This document shows positions 38,723 to 46,892 of a DNA stretch of 64,000 nt, in pieces (the stretch's first letter is position 1; the number at the start of each line of letters is the position of its first letter). The DNA comes from an uncultured Porticoccus sp. (GTDB lineage: Bacteria > Pseudomonadota > Gammaproteobacteria > Pseudomonadales > Porticoccaceae), in the NCBI GenBank assembly GCA_947259505.1, contig CAMYLT010000001.1, forward strand, positions 186,001 to 250,000, in the 5' to 3' direction. A program made the position numbers and the translations under genes. The notes beneath the pieces are model-generated. The model was given only the letters and a program-made list of their open reading frames with translations, did no database searches and was not told the origin of the DNA.

Positions 38723-39367
38723 ATGTCACTCGAATTTATTAACTTCCTGGCCCGTTGGGGTCACCTGTTGTTCGGTATTACCTGGATCGGCATGCTCTAC
38801 TATTTCAACTTCGTTCAGGGCGGCTATTTCAAGCAAGCAACCCCAGAAGCCCTGGCTGACGCCAAGGCAAAACTGGCTCCAAGTGCGCTTTGGTGGTTCC
38901 GTTGGGGCGCCATGTTCACTTTTATCACCGGTGTTATCCTGCTGGCGGGTGTGGGCAAGCAGCACGTTATGAACGACTTCATTGAAGTCGGTGCTCTGTT
39001 GGGTACGTTGATGTTTTTGAATGTCTGGCTGGTGATCTGGCCAGCCCAGCAAGTTGCCTTGGGTATGAAAGAAGGCAATGGTCCCGCTGCTGGTGCCAAG
39101 GCTTTGTTGGCTTCACGTACTAACACCCTGTTTTCTGCGCCGATGGCCTATTGTATGCTGGCCTCTCCGCATCTGGGTTACAACGCCGATCACCTGACGT
39201 CCGCCAATGGCGGTGGTGCCGGTCTGTATCTGGCCGTTGCTATCGTGCTGGTTCTAGAGGCCAATGCGCTATTCGGCAAACAGGGTCCTATGACGACTGT
39301 CCGCGGTGTGATTGTTTCCAGCCTGGTCTTGACCGCTGTGCTGGTCGGTTCGCTCTGCCTGCTGTAA
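38723..39367 (+). CDS. PuuD-like (Urate_ox_N/DUF989) membrane protein without cytochrome domain
   Basis: A 214-aa protein with about five membrane helices: RWGHLLFGITWIGMLYYFNF near the start with conserved His and Trp, WFRWGAMFTFITGVILL, and LNVWLVIWPAQQ. This matches the membrane part of the urate oxidase PuuD family. Full PuuD continues into a periplasmic cytochrome c domain with CxxCH, which is absent here. No purine-catabolism genes are nearby. A heme-binding or quinone-linked role is possible. Urate oxidation is doubtful. The SD (AAGGAGA) is strong and the gene is monocistronic. Confidence 0.7.
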   Translation: MSLEFINFLARWGHLLFGITWIGMLYYFNFVQGGYFKQATPEALADAKAKLAPSALWWFRWGAMFTFITGVILLAGVGKQHVMNDFIEVGALLGTLMFLNVWLVIWPAQQVALGMKEGNGPAAGAKALLASRTNTLFSAPMAYCMLASPHLGYNADHLTSANGGGAGLYLAVAIVLVLEANALFGKQGPMTTVRGVIVSSLVLTAVLVGSLCLL

Positions 39368-39380
39368 CTCCTTTTAGAGG

Positions 39381-39407
39381 AAACCGGCCTTATGGCCGGT
39401 TTTTTTG
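39381..39407 (+). terminator. Rho-independent terminator after the PuuD-like gene
   Basis: AAACCGGCC (39381-39389) pairs with GGCCGGTTT (39394-39402) across TTAT, followed by T5. Confidence 0.93.
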
Positions 39408-39494
39408 TGTATGGCGTATAATGCCAACCTCGTGTAACCAAACTGTTTTTCCAGCCACCTTTTGATGAGAGGCCTTCTCAGGGTTTGATTAATT

Positions 39495-40280
39495 ATGAGC
39501 GACCGGGACTTTAACCGTTTTGATCCTATCGTACCGACAAGCGATGATCGTATTGGTCGCGGGGAGGGGCGGGAGCGGAGTCAGAATAATGACCGTCCCA
39601 AGCGGGAAAAGCCTCCCGCCAAGCCGCGTTCGTCCGGTGGTGCCGGAACATTCTGGAAATTTTTGCTGCTGGTGCTACTGCTGGGACTCGCAGGTCTCGG
39701 CTATTTCTTCGTTGAGCAAACCCAGCGCTTTGAACAGTTGCAAACCCGCTTTAATGATTTGGAAGCCAAAATCGTTTCGACGGATGAGTCGCTGAACCAG
39801 TCGGGTGCAGCACTGTCCATCAAGCTCAAGGACCATCAAAAGAGCATTGATGAGCAGTGGTCAGAGATCAAGAAATTATGGGGCGTGGCCTACGACAAGA
39901 ATCGCAAGACTATTGAGGAGCAGGGTAAGTCTTTGGCCAGCCAGGATAAGGTGATCAAGGGATTGGAGGCATCGATGTCAGCGCGCAAGAAAGAAATCAC
40001 GGCGCTCGACAGCAAAGTGGGCAATGCCAGCAAGTCAGTCGAAACCGCAGCCAGCTCGGCGTTGGCGGCCAAGTTGGAAGTGAATGATATGGTCAGCCAG
40101 GTGCAGGATATGGCTGATCGGCTGAACCGTGTGGAAAAAAGCCTCAAAGATGCCCAGCAAAATATGAGTGGCCGCATTGCGGGAAATGAAGAGTCAATAA
40201 GGGCGATTGATGCCTACCGCCTGCAAATCAACCGCGATCTGCAATTGATCAAGCAGCAGCTGGGTGGGCCGCCCGGTTAA
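39495..40280 (+). CDS. Membrane-anchored coiled-coil protein of unknown function
   Basis: I do not recognise a named family. The 261-aa protein has a disordered, charged cytoplasmic N-terminus (residues 1-50, Arg/Asp/Pro-rich), one membrane helix (about residues 52-73, FWKFLLLVLLLGLAGLGYFF) and a long periplasmic coiled coil (about residues 75-250) with heptad-like Leu/Ile/Ala positions. A single-pass, coiled-coil periplasmic protein of this type could be a scaffold for envelope or division complexes. Genes of this type sit next to fumarase in related genomes as I recall them, without a defined role. Confidence 0.75.
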   Translation: MSDRDFNRFDPIVPTSDDRIGRGEGRERSQNNDRPKREKPPAKPRSSGGAGTFWKFLLLVLLLGLAGLGYFFVEQTQRFEQLQTRFNDLEAKIVSTDESLNQSGAALSIKLKDHQKSIDEQWSEIKKLWGVAYDKNRKTIEEQGKSLASQDKVIKGLEASMSARKKEITALDSKVGNASKSVETAASSALAAKLEVNDMVSQVQDMADRLNRVEKSLKDAQQNMSGRIAGNEESIRAIDAYRLQINRDLQLIKQQLGGPPG

Positions 40281-40330
40281 TTCATGAGTGACCGTGTGTC
40301 TGTGTAATTAAAGTGTTGTGAGAGTGTGAA

Positions 40331-41845
40331 ATGACCGTAATTCGACAAAATGACCTGATTGAAAGCGTTGCCGATGCGCTGCAATTTATTTCCTATTTCC
40401 ACCCGGTGGATTTTATCCAGGCGGTCAACGCGGCCTATGAGCGGGAAGAGTCACAGGCCGCCAAAGACGCCATGGCGCAGATTCTGATCAACTCGCGCAT
40501 GTGTGCCATGGGGCACCGCCCGATCTGTCAGGACACCGGCATCGTCAATGTGTTCGTGAAAGTCGGCATGAATGTGCAGTGGGAAGGTGACATGAGCGTC
40601 ACCGATATGATCAACGAGGGCGTGCGTCGCGCCTACACTCATCCCGACAACGTGCTGCGTGCCTCCGTGCTGGCGGACCCCGACGGCGCTCGTAAAAATA
40701 CCGGTGATAACACGCCTGCAGTGATCAACTACGAAATCGTCCCCGGCGATACCGTGGAGATTGACGTGGCCGCCAAGGGTGGCGGTTCCGAAGCCAAGTC
40801 AAAATTCGCTATGCTCAACCCGTCTGACTCCGTGGTGGAGTGGGTGCTGGAGCAGGTGCCGAAGATGGGTGCTGGCTGGTGCCCACCGGGTATGCTGGGT
40901 ATTGGTATTGGTGGCACCGCTGAAAAAGCCATGCTGTTGGCGAAGGAGTCGCTGATGGATTCCATCGACATCCATGAATTGCAGGCCCGTGGTGCTTCGA
41001 ACCGCGCCGAAGAATTGCGCCTGGAGTTGTTTGAAAAAGTGAATAACCTGGGAATTGGTGCTCAGGGCCTCGGCGGTTTGACGACTGTGCTGGATATCAA
41101 AGTGAAAGATTTCCCCGCCCATGCCGCCAACAAGGCGGTGGCGATGATTCCCAACTGTGCCGCTACCCGCCACACCCACTTTAAACTGGATGGCAGTGGC
41201 CCTGCTAAGCAGGTGCCGCCAAGCCTTGAAGATTGGCCAGAAATTGCCTGGGAAGTGGGCGACAGTGTGCGCCGGGTCAATCTCGACACGGTGACCAGCG
41301 AAGATATCAAAGATTGGAAAACGGGTGAAACGGTACTGTTGTCGGGCAAAATGTTGACCGGCCGCGATGCGGCACACAAGCGCATGGTGGACATGTTGGC
41401 CAAGGGTGAAAAACTGCCGGTCGATCTGACGGGCCGTTTTATCTACTACGTTGGACCTGTTGATCCGGTGCGTGAGGAGGTGGTTGGTCCCGCTGGCCCG
41501 ACTACGGCTACCCGCATGGACAAATTTACCCGGACGATGCTCGAGCAAACCGGCCTGATCGGCATGATTGGCAAGGCCGAGCGCGGCCCGGCAGCGATTG
41601 AAGCTATTCGTGATAATCAAGCGGTGTACCTGATGGCCGTTGGTGGTTCTGCCTATCTGGTATCCAAAGCTATCACCAGTGCCAAAATAGTAGCCTTTGA
41701 AGACTTGGGCATGGAGGCAATTTACGAGTTTGAGATTGTCGATATGCCAGTTACGGTTGCGGTAGATACCAAGGGTGAGTCAGTTCACCAGACCGGGCCA
41801 AAAATTTGGCAGGCAAAAATCGAAGAGCGCAAATTAGTGATCTAG
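40331..41845 (+). CDS. fumA: Fumarate hydratase, class I (iron-sulfur)
   Basis: The 504-aa enzyme belongs to the oxygen-sensitive [4Fe-4S] fumarases that interconvert fumarate and malate in the TCA cycle. Cys residues in SRMCAMGHRPICQDTG and later in the ATRHTHF region mark the cluster-binding alpha domain. The beta domain follows from about residue 330, with YYVGPVDPVREEVVGPAGPT. It is a single-chain form. It is a class I enzyme. Whether fumA or fumB is the better symbol cannot be decided. Confidence 0.95.
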   Translation: MTVIRQNDLIESVADALQFISYFHPVDFIQAVNAAYEREESQAAKDAMAQILINSRMCAMGHRPICQDTGIVNVFVKVGMNVQWEGDMSVTDMINEGVRRAYTHPDNVLRASVLADPDGARKNTGDNTPAVINYEIVPGDTVEIDVAAKGGGSEAKSKFAMLNPSDSVVEWVLEQVPKMGAGWCPPGMLGIGIGGTAEKAMLLAKESLMDSIDIHELQARGASNRAEELRLELFEKVNNLGIGAQGLGGLTTVLDIKVKDFPAHAANKAVAMIPNCAATRHTHFKLDGSGPAKQVPPSLEDWPEIAWEVGDSVRRVNLDTVTSEDIKDWKTGETVLLSGKMLTGRDAAHKRMVDMLAKGEKLPVDLTGRFIYYVGPVDPVREEVVGPAGPTTATRMDKFTRTMLEQTGLIGMIGKAERGPAAIEAIRDNQAVYLMAVGGSAYLVSKAITSAKIVAFEDLGMEAIYEFEIVDMPVTVAVDTKGESVHQTGPKIWQAKIEERKLVI

Positions 41846-41863
41846 ATTCCCTGGACAGCGTAT

Positions 41864-41895
41864 AAAAAAACCGGGGAGAACACCCCGGTTTTTTT
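41864..41895 (+). terminator. Rho-independent terminator after fumarase
   Basis: Seven A plus CCGGGG (41864-41876) pair with CCCCGG plus seven T (41883-41895) around a 6-base loop. Confidence 0.95.
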
Positions 41896-42054
41896 ATGGG
41901 ATGGAGTTGCAGCTTTTTCCGGGAAGGTAGGTTGAGAGGCAGCTAACGAGGTGATTTCTAGATAAAAAGACACATTTTTCGATGAGGCGACCTTTTTAGT
42001 TGCAAAAAGTTCTTTCTCGTGAGGAAAAAAAAAGGTAAGTGTATTATTATAGCG

Positions 42055-42070
42055 TTACTGAATTCAGTAA
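42055..42070. promoter_or_regulatory. 16-nt perfect palindrome in the ompA leader
   Basis: TTACTGAATTCAGTAA is fully self-complementary and lies 46 bases before the ompA-like start. It may be a dimeric repressor or activator site, or the first of two mRNA hairpins. Confidence 0.45.
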
Positions 42071-42091
42071 ACGGGCAGGGTGCCCGTTTTC
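42071..42091 (+). promoter_or_regulatory. Terminator-like hairpin in the ompA leader
   Basis: ACGGGCA (42071-42077) pairs with TGCCCGT (42081-42087) over GGG and is followed by T3. It directly abuts the palindrome. It could attenuate transcription or protect the mRNA 5' end, as the E. coli ompA leader stem-loops do. Confidence 0.45.
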
Positions 42092-42115
42092 AACTTGGGA
42101 TTAATGGAGAAGTTT

Positions 42116-43069
42116 ATGAAAAAATTAGCTTTTGCTGCAGGTGTATCTCTGGTCGCACTTTCTGCGTCAGTGTTTGCACAGGAAGGTTTGTACCTTGGGC
42201 CATCATTGGGTTATTACTACCTGGATAGCAATCGTGCTATTGACAGTCACGATGAGTCAGGTGTTCTGGGTTTAAATGTGGGTTATCGCTTTTCAAATGA
42301 CTGGGCTATTGAAGCTGGTTATGGTCATGATGTTGCTGAAGATGACCTGGAAGTATCTCAACTTAACGCTTACTACTGGTTTGGTGAAGACAATGGTGGT
42401 TGGCGTCCCTACGCTGTTGGCGGCGTAAGTTATTTTGATCAAGGTGGCGAAAGCAACTTGCAGCCTGAAATGGCGTATACTTGGCAGGTTCAGGCTGGTG
42501 TGGGTCTTTCTAAGATGTTGACTGACCAGTTGGAGTTCCGTGGTGACGTCAAGTTGTTCCACAAAGTTCGTGAAGGCGGCGGTGATCATGTAAATGATGG
42601 CGCCCTCACTTTTGGCCTAAATTACTACTTAAACAAACCTGCGGCACCTATTGTCGAACAGCCCGTAGAGCAGCCTGCACCTGCCCCCGTTGCAGTCGCT
42701 CCGGAAACCCGCACTATCACCGTGCGTCTGAACGTTGAGTTTGAATTTGATAAAGCGATTGTGCGCGCCATCTACGGTGATGAACTGCAAGCTGTTGCGA
42801 ACGCTATGAAAGTTCATGATGACATTACGCTGGTGCTTGAAGGACACACTGATGCCAGGGGTTCTGACAGCTATAACCAAGGACTGTCTGAGCGTCGCGC
42901 TGCAGCTGTGAAAGCCAGAATCGTAGAGGATTATGGTATTGACCCAAGCCGTGTTACCACCGAAGGTTACGGTGAAAGCCGTCCGATTGCTGACAATAGC
43001 ACTGTAGAAGGTCGTGAACGTAACCGTCGTGTAGTTGGCGAAATGACCTTCACTGAAGTTGTAGAGTAA
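42116..43069 (+). CDS. OmpA-family outer membrane protein
   Basis: The 317-aa precursor (start ATG 42116, GGAGA 8 bases before) has a signal peptide MKKLAFAAGVSLVALSASVFA, an N-terminal eight-strand beta-barrel region (GLYLGPSLGYYYLDSN to FGLNYYL), a Pro/Ala/Val-rich linker (about residues 195-215) and a C-terminal OmpA peptidoglycan-binding domain with LVLEGHTDARGSDSYNQGLS and GYGESRPIADN. It should link the outer membrane to peptidoglycan. A strong terminator follows. Codon bias and the structured leader suggest high expression. Confidence 0.95.
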   Translation: MKKLAFAAGVSLVALSASVFAQEGLYLGPSLGYYYLDSNRAIDSHDESGVLGLNVGYRFSNDWAIEAGYGHDVAEDDLEVSQLNAYYWFGEDNGGWRPYAVGGVSYFDQGGESNLQPEMAYTWQVQAGVGLSKMLTDQLEFRGDVKLFHKVREGGGDHVNDGALTFGLNYYLNKPAAPIVEQPVEQPAPAPVAVAPETRTITVRLNVEFEFDKAIVRAIYGDELQAVANAMKVHDDITLVLEGHTDARGSDSYNQGLSERRAAAVKARIVEDYGIDPSRVTTEGYGESRPIADNSTVEGRERNRRVVGEMTFTEVVE

Positions 43070-43100
43070 TTCGATTAGATTGTGCAGTTTGCACAACATC

Positions 43101-43132
43101 AAAACGGCGTCCTAGGGCGCCGTTTTTTTTGG
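43101..43132 (+). terminator. Rho-independent terminator after the OmpA-family gene
   Basis: AAAACGGCG pairs with CGCCGTTTT, extended inward by a G-U pair and CCTAGG, followed by more T. A smaller hairpin TGTGCA/TGCACA (43081-43095) precedes it. Confidence 0.9.
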
Positions 43133-43164
43133 CAATAAATTCTCGGGATGGGAGCTGAGTTGAA

Positions 43165-44583
43165 GTGAATACCCTTTACTGGCATGACTACGAAACGTTC
43201 GGCATTGATCCTTCAAGGGATTGCCCATCCCAGTTTGCCGGTGTGCGAACGGACGAAAATCTGAATATCATTGGTGAGCCGCTTTCCATTTATTGTCAGC
43301 CCTCTATAGATCGTCTGCCATCACCAATGGCTTGTCTGGTCACGGGAATTACCCCGCAAAAGGCACGGGAGCAGGGTATTCCGGAGTCGGTCTTCATCGA
43401 ACAGGTTTACCGTGAACTCTCACAGTCTGGTACCTGTGGGGTTGGCTACAACAGTATCCGTTTTGATGATGAGGTCACTCGCTACACGCTCTACCGAAAT
43501 TTCTACGACCCCTATGAGCGCGAATGGAAGCATGGTAATTCTCGCTGGGACATTATTGATATGGTTAGGCTGGCCAGGGCATTGCGACCGGAGGGCATTG
43601 AGTGGCCAAATTACGAAGATGGTTCCCCCTGCTTTAAGCTGGAGCAGCTGACACAGGCAAATGGTATCAGTCATGAGTCGGCCCACGATGCACTGTCAGA
43701 TGTCATGGCTACGATTGCGATGGCGCGCTTGGTCAGAGATAAACAGCCAAAGCTCTACCAGTATATTTACGACCACCGCCTGAAGCAGAAAGTGGCAGCA
43801 TTGATTGATCTGAAACAGCAAACGCCATTTCTCCATGTATCCGGCAAATTGCCCAGAGACAATGGTTATACGGCCCTGATGATGCCGTTGGCTAAGCATC
43901 CTTCTAACAGTAATGCCATTATTTGTTTTAACTTACAGGGCGACGCCAGGGCATTGCTCGATCTCTCCCCGGAGCAGATTCGAGAGCGGCTTTTTACTCG
44001 TGCGGATGACCTGCCTGACGGTGTTGAACGTTTGCCGCTGAAAAATGTGCAAATTAACCGATGTCCTGTAGTGGCCACTGCCAAGTTACTGGATGAGGCA
44101 GCAGCTGAACGACTGGGTATCGACTTGCAGCACTGCGAACGCAACCGGCAGTCACTGCAGGGATGTGATCTCTCCACAAAGCTGGCAGCGGTATTTTCCG
44201 GGCAGGTATTTGATAGAACTGATGACGTGGATCGTCGTCTCTATGATGGTTTCCTTGGTGACGATGACCGGTTGATGTTACACGAGGTGAGACATGCTTC
44301 TGCGGCTGAATTGGCAGCGGACAGCTTCCACTTCAGGGATGAGCGCTATCAGCAATTGTTGTTTCTCTACAGGGCGAGGAATTACCCTGAGTCCCTGAAT
44401 GAGGAAGAGCTGCATTTATGGGAAGAATGGCGCTTTAATCGTCTTACCAGTCCATCCAGTGGTTATCTCTGTCTGGAAACCTATCACTCCGAAATCAACC
44501 AGCTCCTGGCCAAGGCGGATGTCAGTGAGCGGGATCGCGCACTGCTTCATGCGCTGCAGGAATGGGGCGACCAGATTTTATAG
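43165..44583 (+). CDS. sbcB: Exodeoxyribonuclease I SbcB
   Basis: SbcB degrades single-stranded DNA 3' to 5' and takes part in mismatch repair and recombination control. The 472-aa length fits. It starts with GTG and at once shows the first DEDDh motif, WHDYETFGIDPSRD, then CGVGYNSIRFDDEVTRYTL and finally HDALSDVMATIAMARL near residue 173. The C-terminal SH3-like and helical parts follow. It is not obviously in an operon with its neighbours. Confidence 0.96.
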   Translation: MNTLYWHDYETFGIDPSRDCPSQFAGVRTDENLNIIGEPLSIYCQPSIDRLPSPMACLVTGITPQKAREQGIPESVFIEQVYRELSQSGTCGVGYNSIRFDDEVTRYTLYRNFYDPYEREWKHGNSRWDIIDMVRLARALRPEGIEWPNYEDGSPCFKLEQLTQANGISHESAHDALSDVMATIAMARLVRDKQPKLYQYIYDHRLKQKVAALIDLKQQTPFLHVSGKLPRDNGYTALMMPLAKHPSNSNAIICFNLQGDARALLDLSPEQIRERLFTRADDLPDGVERLPLKNVQINRCPVVATAKLLDEAAAERLGIDLQHCERNRQSLQGCDLSTKLAAVFSGQVFDRTDDVDRRLYDGFLGDDDRLMLHEVRHASAAELAADSFHFRDERYQQLLFLYRARNYPESLNEEELHLWEEWRFNRLTSPSSGYLCLETYHSEINQLLAKADVSERDRALLHALQEWGDQIL

Positions 44584-44667
44584 TGACCGGATAGTTGTCA
44601 GGCCGCTGGTTCACTTTCGGCAAAATGGCTAAAATGCAGCGCTTGATTGATCATCCGTGGGGGCATC

Positions 44668-45687
44668 GTGGAATTTAAGGGCAGCAGTATTCTTTCCATC
44701 AGTCAGTTCGAGCGCGGGGATATCGATCGTATTTTTCGGGTCGCTGACCGAATGGAACCCTATGCCCAGCGCCAGAAAATCACCCGTGTTCTGGAAGGCG
44801 CCATTCTCGGTAACATGTTCTTTGAGGCCAGTACCAGAACTCGAATCAGCTTTGGCAGCGCCTTTAATCTGCTTGGCGGAGAAGTCCGTGAGACAGTAGG
44901 ATTTGAAGCCTCAGCCCTCGCCAAAGGGGAGTCGCTACAGGATACCGCCAGGGTCTTGTCCGGTTTCAGTGACATCATCTGTATGCGCCACCCACAATCC
45001 GGTTCGGTGGCAGATTTTGCCAGTGTCAGTCGGGTGCCCGTGATCAACGGCGGTGATGGCAGTAACGAACATCCCAGCCAAGCACTTTTGGATCTCTACA
45101 CTATTGAGAAAGAGCTCAAAGGTCATGGGCGCCAACTCGATGGCTTGCGCATTGCCATGATTGGTGACTTGAAGCATGGGCGTACGGTGCATTCCCTGTG
45201 CAAATTGTTGATGCTGTTCCAACACGTATCCGTGCAGCTCGTCTCCCCGGTGGAACTCGCTATGCCCAGGGAACTGGTTGAGGATATGCGTGCTGCGGGA
45301 ATTCAGGTGGAAGAGTCCGAGCGCCTTGAGTCCAGCATTTCTCATGTGGATATCGTGTACTCCACCCGTATCCAGGAAGAGCGTTTTTCCAGCAAGGATG
45401 AAGCGGATCTGTACCGCGGCCGTTTCCGCCTCAATCAGGCTATATACACCTCCCATTGCGAACCCAATACGGTCATTATGCACCCACTTCCTCGGGATTC
45501 TCGTGCAGAGGCTAATGAGCTTGATCGCGACCTGGATAGCAACCCGAATCTGGCAATTTTTCGCCAGACTGACAACGGGTTGCTCGTGCGTATGGCACTG
45601 TTTGCCATGATCCTGGATGTTACCCATTTGATTGAAAAATACGCCACCGAAGTGCGTTGGTTTAATCCGCGTCAGCCCGCATGTTGA
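44668..45687 (+). CDS. pyrB: Aspartate carbamoyltransferase PyrB
   Basis: PyrB condenses carbamoyl phosphate and aspartate in pyrimidine synthesis. The protein of about 339 residues has the carbamoyl-phosphate loop FFEASTRTRISFGSAF, the NGGDGSNEHPSQALLDLYT block with catalytic His, and the C-terminal MHPLPRDSRAEANELD. GTG 44668 (MEFKGSSILSI, preceded by GGGGG) is preferred to TTG 44647. No pyrI or pyrC-like partner is adjacent, so it is a stand-alone form. Confidence 0.96.
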   Translation: MEFKGSSILSISQFERGDIDRIFRVADRMEPYAQRQKITRVLEGAILGNMFFEASTRTRISFGSAFNLLGGEVRETVGFEASALAKGESLQDTARVLSGFSDIICMRHPQSGSVADFASVSRVPVINGGDGSNEHPSQALLDLYTIEKELKGHGRQLDGLRIAMIGDLKHGRTVHSLCKLLMLFQHVSVQLVSPVELAMPRELVEDMRAAGIQVEESERLESSISHVDIVYSTRIQEERFSSKDEADLYRGRFRLNQAIYTSHCEPNTVIMHPLPRDSRAEANELDRDLDSNPNLAIFRQTDNGLLVRMALFAMILDVTHLIEKYATEVRWFNPRQPAC

Positions 45688-45741
45688 TTTGCCGCACGGC
45701 GATAACCTGTCATAACAACAAGAGTCAGCCACGTTACCATC

Positions 45742-46890
45742 ATGAATGAATTTGACGATATTCGTCCCTACTACGACGCCGAAGTTCCGGATGTTCTTGC
45801 CCGTTTGGCAGCCAGTCGCGAATTTATCGATACGCTGATGTCCATCAAGTATCCGCTGATGGGGCGTCTTGCCCCATGGCTGATGAGACCACTGATTGCC
45901 CGGGTGTTGCGTCAGTCCTTTGCCAAGATTCATTGTGTGCGTGACTTTCAAGAGGCTGTCGGCACCAGCATGGGCAATTTATTGAAGAAGATTGACTGTC
46001 ATCTGACGGTATCAGGTCTCGATAAGCTGGACCCTAACACTGCCTATCTCTTCATAAGTAATCACCGCGATATTGCGATGGACCCCGCTTTTGTCAATTT
46101 CGTGCGCTATCGCAATGGCCACGATACGGTGCGTATTGCTATTGGCGATAATCTGATGACCAAGGATTTCGCATCGGATCTGATGCGGGTTAACAAGAGT
46201 TTTATCGTGAAACGCTCTGTTGAGGGGCGCAGGGAGAAGCTGGATGCGTTGCTGCAGCTGTCGCGTTATATCCGTTTCTCTCTGGTGGATGAGCTCGCCT
46301 CGGTCTGGATCGCCCAGCGAGAAGGTCGTGCCAAGGACGGGATCGACAAGACAGAAAAAGCCTTGCTAAAAATGTTGTCCCTGAGCAAGACGAAGGAGCA
46401 GTCCTTTGCCGACGCCATCCGTGAGTTGAAGGTGGTGCCAGTGGCCATTTCTTACGAACTGGATCCGCTTGATGCTGCCAAGGGCCGAGAGCTCTATGCC
46501 AAACAAACTGCCGGGGTTTATCAAAAAGAAGAGCACGAGGACTTGCTCAGTATTTACCATGGAATTGTTGGGCGCAAAGGTGCCGTGCATGTGGCGTTTG
46601 GTGAGCCTTTAGAGCAGGGCATTGATACCCCCGAGGAAATGGCCGAGATGGTGGATTGCCAGATCATTGGCAACTACCGGCTTCACCCAACCAACATTAT
46701 TGCCTATCAGCAGCTTGAGGGTGATCGGCCGGAACTTGCGGCCTGGAAAGCCGGTATGGATTGTGATTGGCAGAAAAAAATACAGGCCTTTGATGAGCGC
46801 ATCAATGCCATGCCGGAGGCACATCGGAGTATCGTGCTCAATATGTATGCGAATCCAGTGCGCAGCAAGCTCCGGTTGGGTCTCAGCTAA
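45742..46890 (+). CDS. PlsC-like 1-acylglycerol-3-phosphate acyltransferase family protein
   Basis: A 382-aa protein with the acyltransferase motif SNHRDIAMDPAF near residues 110-121 and further blocks FIVKRSVEGRREKLDALL and VPVAISYELDPLD. It is longer than PlsC (about 240 aa) because of an N-terminal segment of about 90 residues and a C-terminal extension. No clear membrane helix is seen, so it may be peripheral. It ends 2 bases before dinG, suggesting coupling. The acyl acceptor is not certain. Confidence 0.82.
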   Translation: MNEFDDIRPYYDAEVPDVLARLAASREFIDTLMSIKYPLMGRLAPWLMRPLIARVLRQSFAKIHCVRDFQEAVGTSMGNLLKKIDCHLTVSGLDKLDPNTAYLFISNHRDIAMDPAFVNFVRYRNGHDTVRIAIGDNLMTKDFASDLMRVNKSFIVKRSVEGRREKLDALLQLSRYIRFSLVDELASVWIAQREGRAKDGIDKTEKALLKMLSLSKTKEQSFADAIRELKVVPVAISYELDPLDAAKGRELYAKQTAGVYQKEEHEDLLSIYHGIVGRKGAVHVAFGEPLEQGIDTPEEMAEMVDCQIIGNYRLHPTNIIAYQQLEGDRPELAAWKAGMDCDWQKKIQAFDERINAMPEAHRSIVLNMYANPVRSKLRLGLS

Positions 46891-46892
46891 CG

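Noticed and set aside
40799-41620. 273-codon minus-strand frame opposite fumarase
   Set aside because: Shadow of a well-supported gene.
42019-42228. 69-codon frame in the ompA leader
   Set aside because: Runs out of frame into the OmpA signal peptide. The OmpA start has the better ribosome site.
44935-45951. 338-codon minus-strand frame opposite pyrB
   Set aside because: Antisense shadow that also crosses the pyrB/acyltransferase junction. The peptide is not protein-like.
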